Positions 34,401-46,400 of a stretch of 64,000 bases of DNA are shown here, piece after piece. This stretch comes from Aplectana chamaeleonis. Lineage: Eukaryota; Nematoda; Chromadorea; Rhabditida; Cosmocercidae. The notes below the pieces were generated by a model, which was not told the DNA's origin, did no database searches, and was given only the letters and a program-made list of their open reading frames with translations. The stretch covers positions 374,501 through 438,500 of the forward strand of contig JAPDOI010000425.1 of assembly GCA_029168955.1 (NCBI GenBank), read 5' to 3'. Every line of letters begins with the position of its first letter. Position 1 is the first letter of the stretch. The position numbers and the translations under genes are program-made.

Positions 34401-37400
34401 CTTTACTTATGGGTTGGTGAGCAGTCTGGAAACCAGCCGAAAATAGGAAAAGGCGTGTCTGGTAAGGTATACTTCAAGTCCACGTTTCGCAAAACTCCAG
34501 GCTTTGAAACGAGAATTCGCTCGAAACGACAGCCGCATAAACTCGCGTGCGTCCTCATACAAAATCTTGGTGGCACAGTTGTAATAGAAACATATACATT
34601 TTAATATTGTTCCTGAACCTACCGCATAAAGCTCCTCGGCAGTGACATAGGGGCGGAATTCTTTGGACAACGCGCGGAATGCCATCTCGATTTCCTCGGA
34701 TGACTGAATGTTCTCGGTCTCTTTGCTGATCATGAACGCCATGTATTCTTGCAGCGTCACGTAGCCATCACGATTCGGATCAACAATATCGAGAATGCGA
34801 TTGAATTCTGGCTCCGGCTGGCCCTCATCCACCATCGGAAGATCGTAGCCAAGCGCTCGAAGGCAGCTCTTGAATTGCTGATGATCCAAACGACCGCATT
34901 TCTCCTGAATATTCATACTCGCTGAGCGTTGACTATAGGAAATAACTGATACATTTCTTTACCTTGTCGAAGTGCTTGAACATCATCGAGAACTCGCGCA
35001 ACGCCTCTTCCGTAACACCAGATTGATTGCGGGCCTGTATTTGCTGCTCTAGGTTATGCTGCATTCGCATAGCAAGCTGATCGAGTTGATCCCAAGCTTG
35101 GGCCAGACCGACTGTCGAGTGTTCAGTATACCTGAAGCGCAAAAATAATTGACACAAGAAGTAGATTTTTTTTCAAAATGTATTGTCGGTCTCGGTCATG
35201 AGGATAGCGCACATGGCTAAATTCTATATCACAGACTTATCTCTCTCCCAGTAGTTTTAACAAATATAAATCCTCTATTTCGCATTGATACTAATTGCGG
35301 TCGATCGCGTGCGTGTGCGCGCGTATGCTGCATCTACCTCTCCCCCACACTTTCTCGCCGTCTTTTCCCTCGTTGCGCACAAGCACGAGATGGAGCAAAC
35401 TAAATTTGCCTCCGGAACAGAGGATATAGATCTCTGCTCGAGTAGACGAAAAGGTTGTAGTCTGGGACGATTTAGCCGTTAGGGTATTCCATTCCGGCGG
35501 TGATGACGTCAACGCATGGCTAAATGATGCAAGCCTCAGAGGGTCCCGAACAGGAATGCACGGAATTTCAAATTCTCAGATTCCTATGATTTTTACGACA
35601 GGAAAACGCCTCGGAGGATGAAAAAGCCTGACAGTGAACTCGTCCCGAACCGCCTGTTTCGTGTACTCGAACACGCTGCCTAACTTTTGGTTCAATCATC
35701 TTCTCACCTATTTCTCAATTCTACTTCTGTTTTTTATTCTGAATACTTTTTCGACAGGGTAGATAGCCAAACTGGGTCGTCAGAATTACCCATACAGCCC
35801 TGTTTTCTTACTCAACGCTTCCCGGATACTCGTGAAAAGCACATTGACAGCGACCCGAGTTAGTTTGAAAAAAGTTACGGGGCAAAAGATTACAGTTTCT
35901 GTAATCATAATATCATATACTGTCGTCATCGGAGCGAAATTCCGGCCCGCGATTGCGGACAACGGCACAGTAGCACGATAATCGGGCTGTGACCACTTGG
36001 CCTCGGCACAATTCACCTTTCTCCCACCACGACTTCATCGGGTGGCGTGATGCAACAGCCGATCGGAATTCGGCTCCGAGAGCGACAGTACCTACCGCAT
36101 CTTGCGGTAATCTTCCGGAACACTAGAAATGGACCTTGTACTCATGATCAGCGCTTCCTTCAAATTCTTCCCCTGCACAGAGTTTGAGCGAAAACTTTCC
36201 TACAGAAAAAAAAATTCTTCTAAATTTACTCTGACAGCTAAGATGATACTTTCACAAGCACCTGAAGCACAATGAATCAGAAAAACTTGGCTTTATATGT
36301 GACTCTGATTAACCGGTGTTCTGGCTATTAACTCGCGAGATTTTGCCCTTCCATTCAGCTGAGGATTTCCCTCACAGATCCTCAAAATCCGCGAATCGCA
36401 TCCAGTAATGAACAGAAAGCCCATTCAGCTCTGTTCCGGACAGGTCTAACACATATGGAAGGAACACAACTGCGAATTAGAGCCGGCATGGATCGAAATG
36501 ACCGTTTTGGTTCGCTTTTGACGGTTTAGTTTGCCTTGGCGACAACTCGGTGCACATTTGTTAACACATGCACCGAGTTCACGCCAATGCAAACTACACC
36601 ATAAAGAAAGCACCAAACCGCTCAGAACGATCCGTGCCGACTACACATGCGTCATTTTTGTTAAGAAACTTTGTGCACATACTCTTCTTTTGCTAAAGAG
36701 GGAGGAACAGCTGGCTGAGACTGATGTATCGAATAAACTCCAGACAACAAAGCATGAGAAGGCAGGCGAAGACAACATCGCAACTTGAATGCTCCTCCCC
36801 GGTCTGGGATTCACGAAGCGATTAAACATCACCCCCACCCTCTCTGCGGATGGCAGAAAGGGCCAGCATACAACCACCGAAAAGTTAAATGTCACGGAAC
36901 CGCCTCTCTACTACATTTGATATGTAGGCTTTAAAATAGGGAATAGTATAGGGTCGTGCATGGCGAAGGAAGTTCATCACATACCTATTGTCTAGAATCA
37001 TATTCCTCTCCAACATGGCACCCTGCTCCTCGATCTTTCGCAACTGTGTCTTATTCGCTCGAATTTCGCCAGCTTTTCGTTTCAAAACCTCCAATTGCTC
37101 TTCAAGGGACCCACTGGCTTCCATCATCTCCTAAAGCACCATAAGTTCAGAAATCCGCAGGAAAAAAATCCTTACGAACAAGTGTGTCTTACTTGTCGGG
37201 TTTGCGTCAACCAGTTATGGAAGACATTGGCGAGCTTGGCAAAGTCTCGTCGCAATCGGTCGTTCTCTTCTTGTCGGGCATTCTCTTTTTGCAACTCAAC
37301 CTCACGGTCCTGAAATAAGCTAATTTTTGAAGGTGATACAACTTGAAGATTGCAATAAAACCATACCTTGATAATCCTTTGCAGGTTGCGCCACGTGTCT

Positions 37401-40400
37401 TCAAGGGCATCCATCGTGAACCACGTGTACGGATTGGGTCCCACATTGAACGACTTAATCTGCCTATCCAATGCTTGCAGTTGTCGGAAATCTTCCTCAG
37501 CGGAGCTCAGCGATCGCTAAACCATAAATATATTCAGTTCAGCTGAAAAGGTTTAAAACGCTTAATGGAAACCGATAAGGTGCAAATGTGTGAGTGTCAA
37601 AAGATCTTTCTGCGGGTTACTTTTGGTGATCCTTACTCTGACAAGCAGCGCAGATAGAAAGATCTGAACAAAATGACGAAATGCACGATAGGGAGAGTCC
37701 CCACCCTTAGTACTGAACCCTCACCAATTTCCGACCAGGGATTTAAACCTCGGGGTGAGCGAAACTTTGATGCGGGTGCAGGAGTTCACCAAATAATGGT
37801 CAGAGCGCGTTGTACATGAAGTTTGTTTCCGGAAATTCCTCAACCACTAAACGTCGCCACTGCTCGAGAATGCATGCAAATGGAACATCGCAAGTGAAGG
37901 ATTTAAGCATCCGTATATCCGGTCACGTCGTCACTGTGGCAGGGTGCAGCGTGCGACAGGACTCAACGAAGATGGAGGGAATCGTAAAAGGTTAGTCCCA
38001 AAAGTGAATATTGTTAATTTAAGGGGAGGGCATGGTATAATGTCCGGGCTTGATTTCCATCTACAAGGAGGAGATTCGTAGAAAGTACCGACTTTTTTTT
38101 AGGAATCTTACTCACTAGGGGATGGGGGGGGGTCGTAGCCCCGCCAAGATCGGTGTCAACGTGCCGCTGGACCCTGCACCGTGGAGATCTAGGAGCAACT
38201 ACACAACTTCTTGGATGCCACTACCACTGCGGCGCGGCTCACCCCGTCCGGTTATACTTGGGCGTTATCGGCAAAACGAGAGGTCCGCGCTCAAAAGAAC
38301 GCCCCACGGTCAACGACTGAGGTTCCCTTCATGCCCCAGAATCTTCCAGAAAATGAATCACGTCTGCCCCAAAGAACTAAACAGGGGTTTCATCTTTTCC
38401 TTGGCTGGTTACTAGAGTGTTGAAGCGAATCATTCAGATTTTACGATTAAATCTAATATTTCCTCAGAGCCGAAATAGTTCTAACTGTCCTTGATATCAA
38501 ACATTACGTGAGGGGCAAGGTTACAAGAGTTGATGTAAAAGTAGATTTCTGTCCAATCACAAAAGCGCTATTACACTTGGCATCTTGATGAATGGACGGA
38601 ATCCTAATTGTTTTATCAAATGAGAGAACCTTCCACTCATCGTAACGTATGATAATAAAAGCTAATGAAACTATTCTGAGCATGACGAGAAAATTAGATT
38701 TATTTCAAAAAATCGATATTATTCGGTCCAACACTCTACTTGTTACCCTCTTGAGGCGCAAGCCTTAATTTCTTGCCACCAATTGGCATACTCATGCTTT
38801 ATAATTTACCCTGTGAGCTGTTTATACTTAAAATGTTGGCTTTTAGTGCATTACATTTATCAGAGCTGGCACAACCAAGTTTGTGATTTTTTACAGGGTG
38901 CTTGGTATCTGCGTTCAATTCGTTGGTTGTAAGGTTAGTTCTCTCTTAACACTTTTGATATACCTATTCGTGTATCCTCTGTAAAACGTTGTAATTCTCA
39001 CGACTCACGGCGCGAGCAGCGCGCGCGACTCTGGTCCCTCCGTGTGTCATGCGCTCTCTTACTGTCTCTGACCTCCGCTCCGCACCAGCACGCGTAAAAA
39101 CAACTAGAATTTCGATATTTTATAGCCTTTGCCCTCTATTTCCGAGCGAAATTCACTTGTTCCTTCACGTACGTGTGCAGAGCGTAGGAGAGAGTATGGG
39201 TAGAAGGAGAAGTAGCATGCGCGCACACGCACGCGATGGACTTGAGTGAGGCCGGGATCATACTTTCGGCAACCAGCCACAGTGCATATCAGGCAAATAG
39301 ATTTCCGGTCGATATTGATGGTAACCATTGCGTCGCGTCACGTCGGAGGTATGACCCCGGCCTAGGTTTCACTACAAAACAGAGGACACCTATGCAATGC
39401 AGTTATTCGAATAGATAACTCACTTAATTCACCTGCAATGCAGTTAGCCTGGTGGTTCTTCTAGCGCTTGGCTTGACGTACAGTTGGCACGGATCGCAAT
39501 GAAACTTTGCGTTCCTTATTATGCGTTGGCGCAAACTTGGTGTGGATATGTTATAACATACGAACACCGAGAATGCGCCAACGCACACCAAGAAACGCAA
39601 AGAATCAGTGCGATCCGTTCCAACTGTACGTCAAGCCAAGCGCTACATGAACCACCAGGCTAATAACTGCATTGCAGGTGAATTCGGCGTCCGGTCTCCC
39701 CATGGTAGCTACCAACCGATACCAAGGGACCGACTTCTTTTAGAAGTCGGTCCCTTGGTATCGGTGTAGCTACCATGGAGACCAGACGCCGACCACCAAT
39801 ACTCCCAACCTTTACTCAAGGTAGCCTCAAAGGATCACAGAACAGCAACTTTTTCTAGCTATTCTAATCCTCCATCTTATAGGCATCTAATGTTTCGAAA
39901 CAACACACCTGGAATTCAGCATGAGCCTCTCGCAAGGCACGGATTTCCTCCAATGAATTGCACCTAACAGGATCTGTCAAATCCTCTTCAGCGTTCTCGA
40001 ACCAAGAGTTGAAGGTCGAAGCCTTCTTGGCGAAAGCCAAATAGAGCTCCTGAACAGCAACGTCGATAAAAAACGGCTCAAACATGCCCCAAATAATTAT
40101 GGCTAACCTCGATTTGCTTGTACTGCTCCTGCATCTTGAGCAATTTCTGACGACGTCCCTCAGAATGGGCCAGAAGTTGCTGCCACCGCGTGATGACGTT
40201 AGCGTGGCGCTTCTGGATAGCTGGCGATTGATGATGGCTGCTGCTCACAAGCTGGTCCTTCAGTTCCGTAATCCTACATATACACCCCATCAGAAGCTAC
40301 AGAACATAGCCAACGCAAACTTAGCCTACTCAAGACTCACCTCTGAATTCCCTCGTGCTCAAACGCATTCAGACCAGCATCGAAGGCTTCCTGTTTTGTG

Positions 40401-43400
40401 AGCAGAATTTGCACTGACGACAGATCACGACCATAGTCATCAGAGCGCACTTGCTGCTCCTTCTCAGCTGCAAGAGATACTTTGAAGTGAGAACAGAAAG
40501 GAAAGAAAGGGATGAAATGTTTACCAATCCAGCTTTCAACAACATCACACTTCCACATAAACTGCAGGTAAGCGGAGTTATCACGAAGTTTCTGCAATCG
40601 CAGTCCAGCCATCTCTTGGATATCACGAAGACGAGTCAGAAGCTGATCACAGCGCTCCTTGATGCGAGGGCCGTGATGATTTCCAGAGTCAATCAGCTGA
40701 AAAAGTATATGCATAATCAAAACTCTGGTTGGCCCTGTGCCAGGGTCAATCACTCGACCATGTGCGTGACAGCTGCGCCCCTTGCCACTGCAATACACGC
40801 GCCCTTTTAGGTGTGGTAGAGCGACAGAACTGGAAGTTGCCTTACCTGCTTGCCTTGACGAATCAGATCATCGACACGCTGCTTATGCAGTTGAAGGTCC
40901 ACTTCAAACGTGTCATGCTTCTTCAGAAGACCCTGCACACCAGCCATGTTATCTCCGTAGTTATCCGAGCCTAGAGCAACAGAAATTAGAAAACATCAAA
41001 CCACTGAAAAAATGACTTCAAGTGGCCATGATGACAACTCACCAAGAATCTGCTGTTTCTCGTTCATCCATGCCTCCTCCTCCTCAATCTTTCCTAAGAA
41101 CTCCTGGAACTCTTCAGACTCGTTCAGCTTCTGATGTCTGCTACCAGTGAGATCCCGAATCTGTCCCCAGCTACGATCTAGATCCTTCATTCTCTTCTCA
41201 ATCTCCTCGCCTCCCATTCCAGGTGTGGAACGCAGCAGCTCCTCACCCTTCAGACGTACTTGGGACACCTAAAACAGAATCATGTCCTCTGCTATTACAA
41301 ACATAACATCAGTGATCCGACAATAGCATACCAAAGGCTCATGGCTGGCCAGCTCTGTGTCCAAACGACGATGCTTACGACGAAGATTCTGAACTCCAGG
41401 AAGGTCACGTCCATAGTCATCAGAAGACATCAACAGCTTCTTCTCCCTGAACAACATCCATGGAAGTTGACCCATAAGATACACACATGAGTTCATTTAC
41501 TCACTTGATCCACGACTCCTCGTCATCAATATCACGGAAGAACTGATGCACATTAAGCGCCTTGTTCAGCTTATCACGACGATCGGTCGCCATCTCCTTT
41601 ACACGCTCATATCGATCAGCAATCACCTTCAAACCACAGATTACACACTTCCGGCGATAAAAATGACTCTCAGTTTCGTACCTTACGACGCTCGGCGATT
41701 TGCTGGCCAGCGAACTGATCTCTTTCGAGCAGGGAATCTGCTTGATGGTTCATCTCCTGGACACGATCCTGGTGGGCAATGATGTCGGCTTCCAGCAGTT
41801 GGTGCTTCTTCAGCAGATTCTCAATCGATGCCAAATCCTATAACCACCCAAAGAATAATCCTTAAGTGTTAGCTCCATGAGAATACAAAGGCCACTAACC
41901 TTTCCATAGTCATCAGACTGCAAAAGAATCTCTACTTCACCAAGCCAGAACTCCAAATCCTTGACGGCAGCCATGAAGCTCTTCTGTTTGTTGGCCTCCT
42001 TCAGCCTGAAACAAGCTTCAATTGGTTTCAGTTGGTCAGAAGGCGTCAATATTTGTCCCACCTGTAGCTCTTCTCAGTGGTGGTCTTCACCAACAGTTCC
42101 CACTGATCGTTCAGCGCCTTCAGCCTTGCACTGACAGCATCTTCGCCACCAGCACATTTAGCTCCATCAATGAGATTCTGACCGGCAGTGATCAGCGTGG
42201 CGATACGGTCAGCATTCGCTGCCAATTCCGCTTCGAATGCTTGTTGTTTCTGGTGCTTCTGTTGAATGTTGGTTGGGTCGCGGTAGTTCTCCTCTTGGGC
42301 AACCTGAAAGATCGTCACTCAGTCAACCATGAACACATCCTGGCTGGGATTCATCAACATAAGTGGGTCCTAGCTGGATTTGTTTCGAAATCTTCAAAAA
42401 CCAGAGTCGCGTCATCGCTTGGTTCGGTTACGTTTGGATCCCACGAGACCACCTCTCCGTGTTTCTGAACCAAACCCTAATCATCACCCCCGCAGGTGCA
42501 ATCTCGTTGGGCCCATGCGTAGGCCGGCGCTAAACCAAACGTGCTAGCTTGCGATGTTCTTCAAACAAACCCAGTTGGGACCCACATTCGTTCATGAATC
42601 CCAGCCCCTATGTCAGAAAAACGATTCCTCACCTGGAATTTCTCCGCTATCCAGTTTTCAATCTCATCCGCATCACGACTGAACTGCTGCAAAGTCTGGC
42701 TTTCTCCCAGCTTGCTTCGCTTCTCAATGAGTGCAGACTTCAGACGTTCCCACCTGAAGGCAAATTGAAACCTCATTTTGTAACATACGACTCTCTCTAG
42801 GGAGCGAACAGATGGATTAGGAGTATGGTATACTTTGTTGCTGTCATGAGTGACAGGCATGCAATCTAGCACAAATCGGTGCGAGACCCGCATCGGAGCG
42901 ACGACATCGGTCGTCGAAGGAACATTTATCTCCACTGTCGCAGCGACGTGTCGCGGAGGGCTGACATACTGCAAACGGGCCGGAGCCTATCGCTGCCACC
43001 GTCGCTGTCGCTTGGGCGCAGGGTCAAGCGGGGCGTTGTGTAATTTTCCGAGATAGGAGCGACCCCCCCCGGACCATCGAAAAATGTTTTTTCCCCAAAT
43101 CCATATTTGTTGCGATCCCGCCCTAGGCGCAATTTCTGGGCAGTTTATTGTTTTGCAAAAAAAAACTATTTTTGTACATTTGAATATTCGAGTCGTTCGG
43201 AAAACCAAAATAGTCAATATATTCATATACTCTATTACTAAAACTAACAGACGCCGTAAATTTGTTCAGTAATCGGGCTCAAGCATCTAAAACCTAGACA
43301 ATGCTACGATCCTTTCTTTTGGTGACCGAAAAATCGCGCATTAATGAGAAATCTCAACCGAATTTTATTTTTTCTTGTGCAAAATTTTTGCGATCCCCCC

Positions 43401-46400
43401 CCGTAACCTACATTTTCAAGTCGAAATTTTTTGCGACCCCCTCACCCCTCGTTGCGAAATTTCGCAACCCCGCTTGACCCTGCTTGGGCGCACTGTGACA
43501 ACGACAGATTCAAAGGGCGTTAGCTCCGCGGCAGACGGGAGCTGTCGCTGTGCGGAGCGACGCGACCGTGTGCCGCGAAAGTATAATATACCCCTTGGAC
43601 CGCTTGCTAAAGGGATCACCGTAAAACGTCCACTCACCGGTCAAGAATAGCATCACGCTTGCGTGCCACAGCATCCTTGTCGTAGTGATCACTGTTGATG
43701 AGTTGATTGGCGAATTGCTAAAAAGCAAACAGCTCCATATTGCTAAAATCTCTGTTGACGGCTGTCACCTACCTGCAAACCAGCGATCTTCTCCTGTTGA
43801 CTGTTGATGGCCTTGTCGAAATCTTCATGCTTCTTGATCAGCGACTCAACATTGTCACCAGTTGGGTCTTCTTGAGCCAAGAAGTTTTCCCTTGCAGACA
43901 TCCAGGTGTCAGCCTAAAAAATCCAAATTCACACAAAAATGAATTACAAGTTGAAAAACCCTACTTCAAACGGCCTTCACCTGTTCACAGTCTCTGTAGA
44001 AAAGCTGCAGCTCCAGACACTGGTCGAGAACATTGCGACGAGCCACCCACGCATCTTCAAGGCCTTGGCGAGCAGCATTCACCTAAACATAGGTTAACAA
44101 GCCAAATGTGGATATGGGCGCTCGTACTCTAACTAATTAACAAGTCGTACATCGTTCAGACGCTTGGCGATATCCTCACTAGCATAATGATTGTTGTTAA
44201 GAAGTTGATTGCCGAACTGCTCAAACGCATGGAACGTGGCAGCACGTGAGTCAATCTCGGTACGATACTCCTGATGTCTCTCAAGCAGCGCCTCCGCACC
44301 TTAAAATACTTCTATCAAGTTGTAGTCCACACAAATACATCACATACTTCCGAAGACTGGGGTACCTGTGACATCATTCGCCAGTTCTTGACTGCTCACA
44401 AGCTGATTCATAGCGGAAATCCATTGCATCAAATCGCGATAGTCGGAAAGGAACCTCTGGTAGTCGTAGGAATCAAGCAGCTTCTCCTTGCGGTTATTAG
44501 CCTTGGCGGTGAGCCTGGAAGATGTTAAAATAAATCTGCTCTATCAGATTATCTACTTTTGACTTTTAGTAGGAGCTGCATAGCGCACCATTTTTTTTTA
44601 GTTTTATTCGTTATTGTATTTTCGCTAATTCAAGCCCCTAGCTTCACTTACCCAATTAATAACAGCCGATGAGAGGTCAACAGAAAAGTAACCCTGCTTC
44701 TTCTTGTGCAGCCTCGAAGCGGTTTTTATCATAGGTTAAGGAACCGGACGACCATTACAGGATTAGTCCAAAGGTATTTTGTCGTTAGAATAGTAGGTCT
44801 ATTAGGGCACGTGAATAGATGCGCCGTGTCGTGTCCGGGACTACCGCAGTCCAGGCATGCGTCAGGTCGGCTGCTGTCGATTATATTAACGTGAGACATA
44901 AAAAACGTAAAGTGACCACAGCACAGCGAGGTAAGAGCACATTTGGCTCGCCTGCCGAGTTAAAACTCGGACTCGCAAACCCGAGGAGGAGCTTTTCTCG
45001 AAATAGGGTTCACAGCCGCCTTTCCAAGATGTTCTCGAACGAACTAGGTATGTTCCTCGCGAACCAGACGGAACCTCTCCATGTTGGAGTCTGCCCATCT
45101 CCGCATATCCACTTTTCGAGGAGCGTCTGCGCACGGCGTCCTTACTGATCCCTCTCTAACGGGCTTCATTATTCTTCTTGTTGAATGATTCGGCTGTTTC
45201 AGAACATTGATGTACATCTGCTGTGCCTGGACTTTACAGTGCTCCTTAAATGACAATATGCAGGCCTCCGCGTGTAGGTGTTCAATTGGGGAGCTTCTTG
45301 CACAGCTAGTCGCTACCCTTGAGATAGCGTTCTGCACACACTGCAGCTTATTCCAGGAGCTAGCTGATACTCTCGTGCTGCGTATTCCATAGCAGGCTGA
45401 AGTATTGCTCTGTAGCACGCCAAACTAGTCTCTCTGGTACTGCCCCAGGATGTTCCTCCCAATGCTCCCAAGCTTTGCCTTGACGACCGTCTGCTTCTGT
45501 TCAGCGTTTTTGTGGAACTTCAGTGATGGATCGAGCAAAAGGCCAATCAGCTTAGGAAACCTTGCTGCTAGCAGAAGATCACCATACCATTTGACATCGG
45601 GATGAACACTGATTTCCTTTGAGTCTGTAATGAACATTGATACAGAAGACTTTGCAGCAGAAGCTGTGAGCATCATAGTATCGACAAAAAGCTTCAGCTC
45701 GACAAGATAGTCGCTGATTTTATTAGCGGCTGCCGAGATGTCACCTCCGTGCGAACCGACGTCAACCCCTCCTGGAAAAGGGTTTTCGTCGTCACACTGC
45801 TAAAGAGGGGTAGGCTATTTTTGAGGCGGAAAAAGCATATCACTGGGTGAGAGGCCAAGCATCAGTACCACTCGGTGAGCGGCATGAATTAGGAGAAGAA
45901 AGCCAATTCATGGATAGTCCCGTCACCCAACCTCTTAGAAATGGATCCATTCTATAGGATTTCCGATCCAGGGAAGCTTAAGGCACGAGTAAAGATCTAA
46001 TCGGTTAGACTCGATTGATACCATTTTACCAGGCGATCAATACCCGCGTCAGATCGTTGACTCCCCTTCCTTCATGGCTCCTGAGAGCCGTGAGAGGAAT
46101 GATAGGAGTTCGAGTACTTTAACTCTTCTTACTTCAAGCAAAGAGCACAAAACTTGCAGCTTGTTATACATATCCCGACTGGATGAGCCACTAACGCCGA
46201 AGCGGGAAGGAGCTGCTAACGGATGAGCGTATGTTCATCTACCGAGGAGCCGGTGGAAACCCAAGCACACCAGGGTGCAAAGTTTACCCAACCGGCATTG
46301 CAGAGTGCCTCACGTGATGTTACAATATGAGTAACTACGCCCCTCTCATAAACACGAACACAACAATATAAAGATAAATAACACCAATACAAAAACATCG

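Larger units (their letters stand above)
31475..34622 (-). other. spc-1 intron 46 (3.1 kb), filled with insertions
   Basis: From low to high coordinate it contains a Penelope-like inverted motif (31610-31666), a hairpin MITE (31805-31947), two abutting TTAA-type elements (32254-32884), a weak tRNA-like patch near 33140-33200 (GGACTCGATCC), a GIY-YIG relic (33757-34085) and a foldback fragment (34125-34235). No alternative spc-1 exon was seen. Confidence 0.6.
35132..36984 (-). other. spc-1 intron 44 (1.85 kb) with repeats
   Basis: Holds repeat H in reverse orientation (35286-35440), the repeat shared with 4555-4760 (35914-36092), a hairpin MITE (36479-36642) and an RTE fragment (about 36715-36895). 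No extra exon was seen. Confidence 0.55.
37517..39908 (-). other. spc-1 intron 41 (2.4 kb)
   Basis: From 37517 to ~39090 I see no element I can name. A possible pol III B box (GGTTTAAATCC, minus strand, near 37745) is weak. From 39095 to 39792 it holds repeat H, a short foldback and two large palindromes. Confidence 0.5.
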
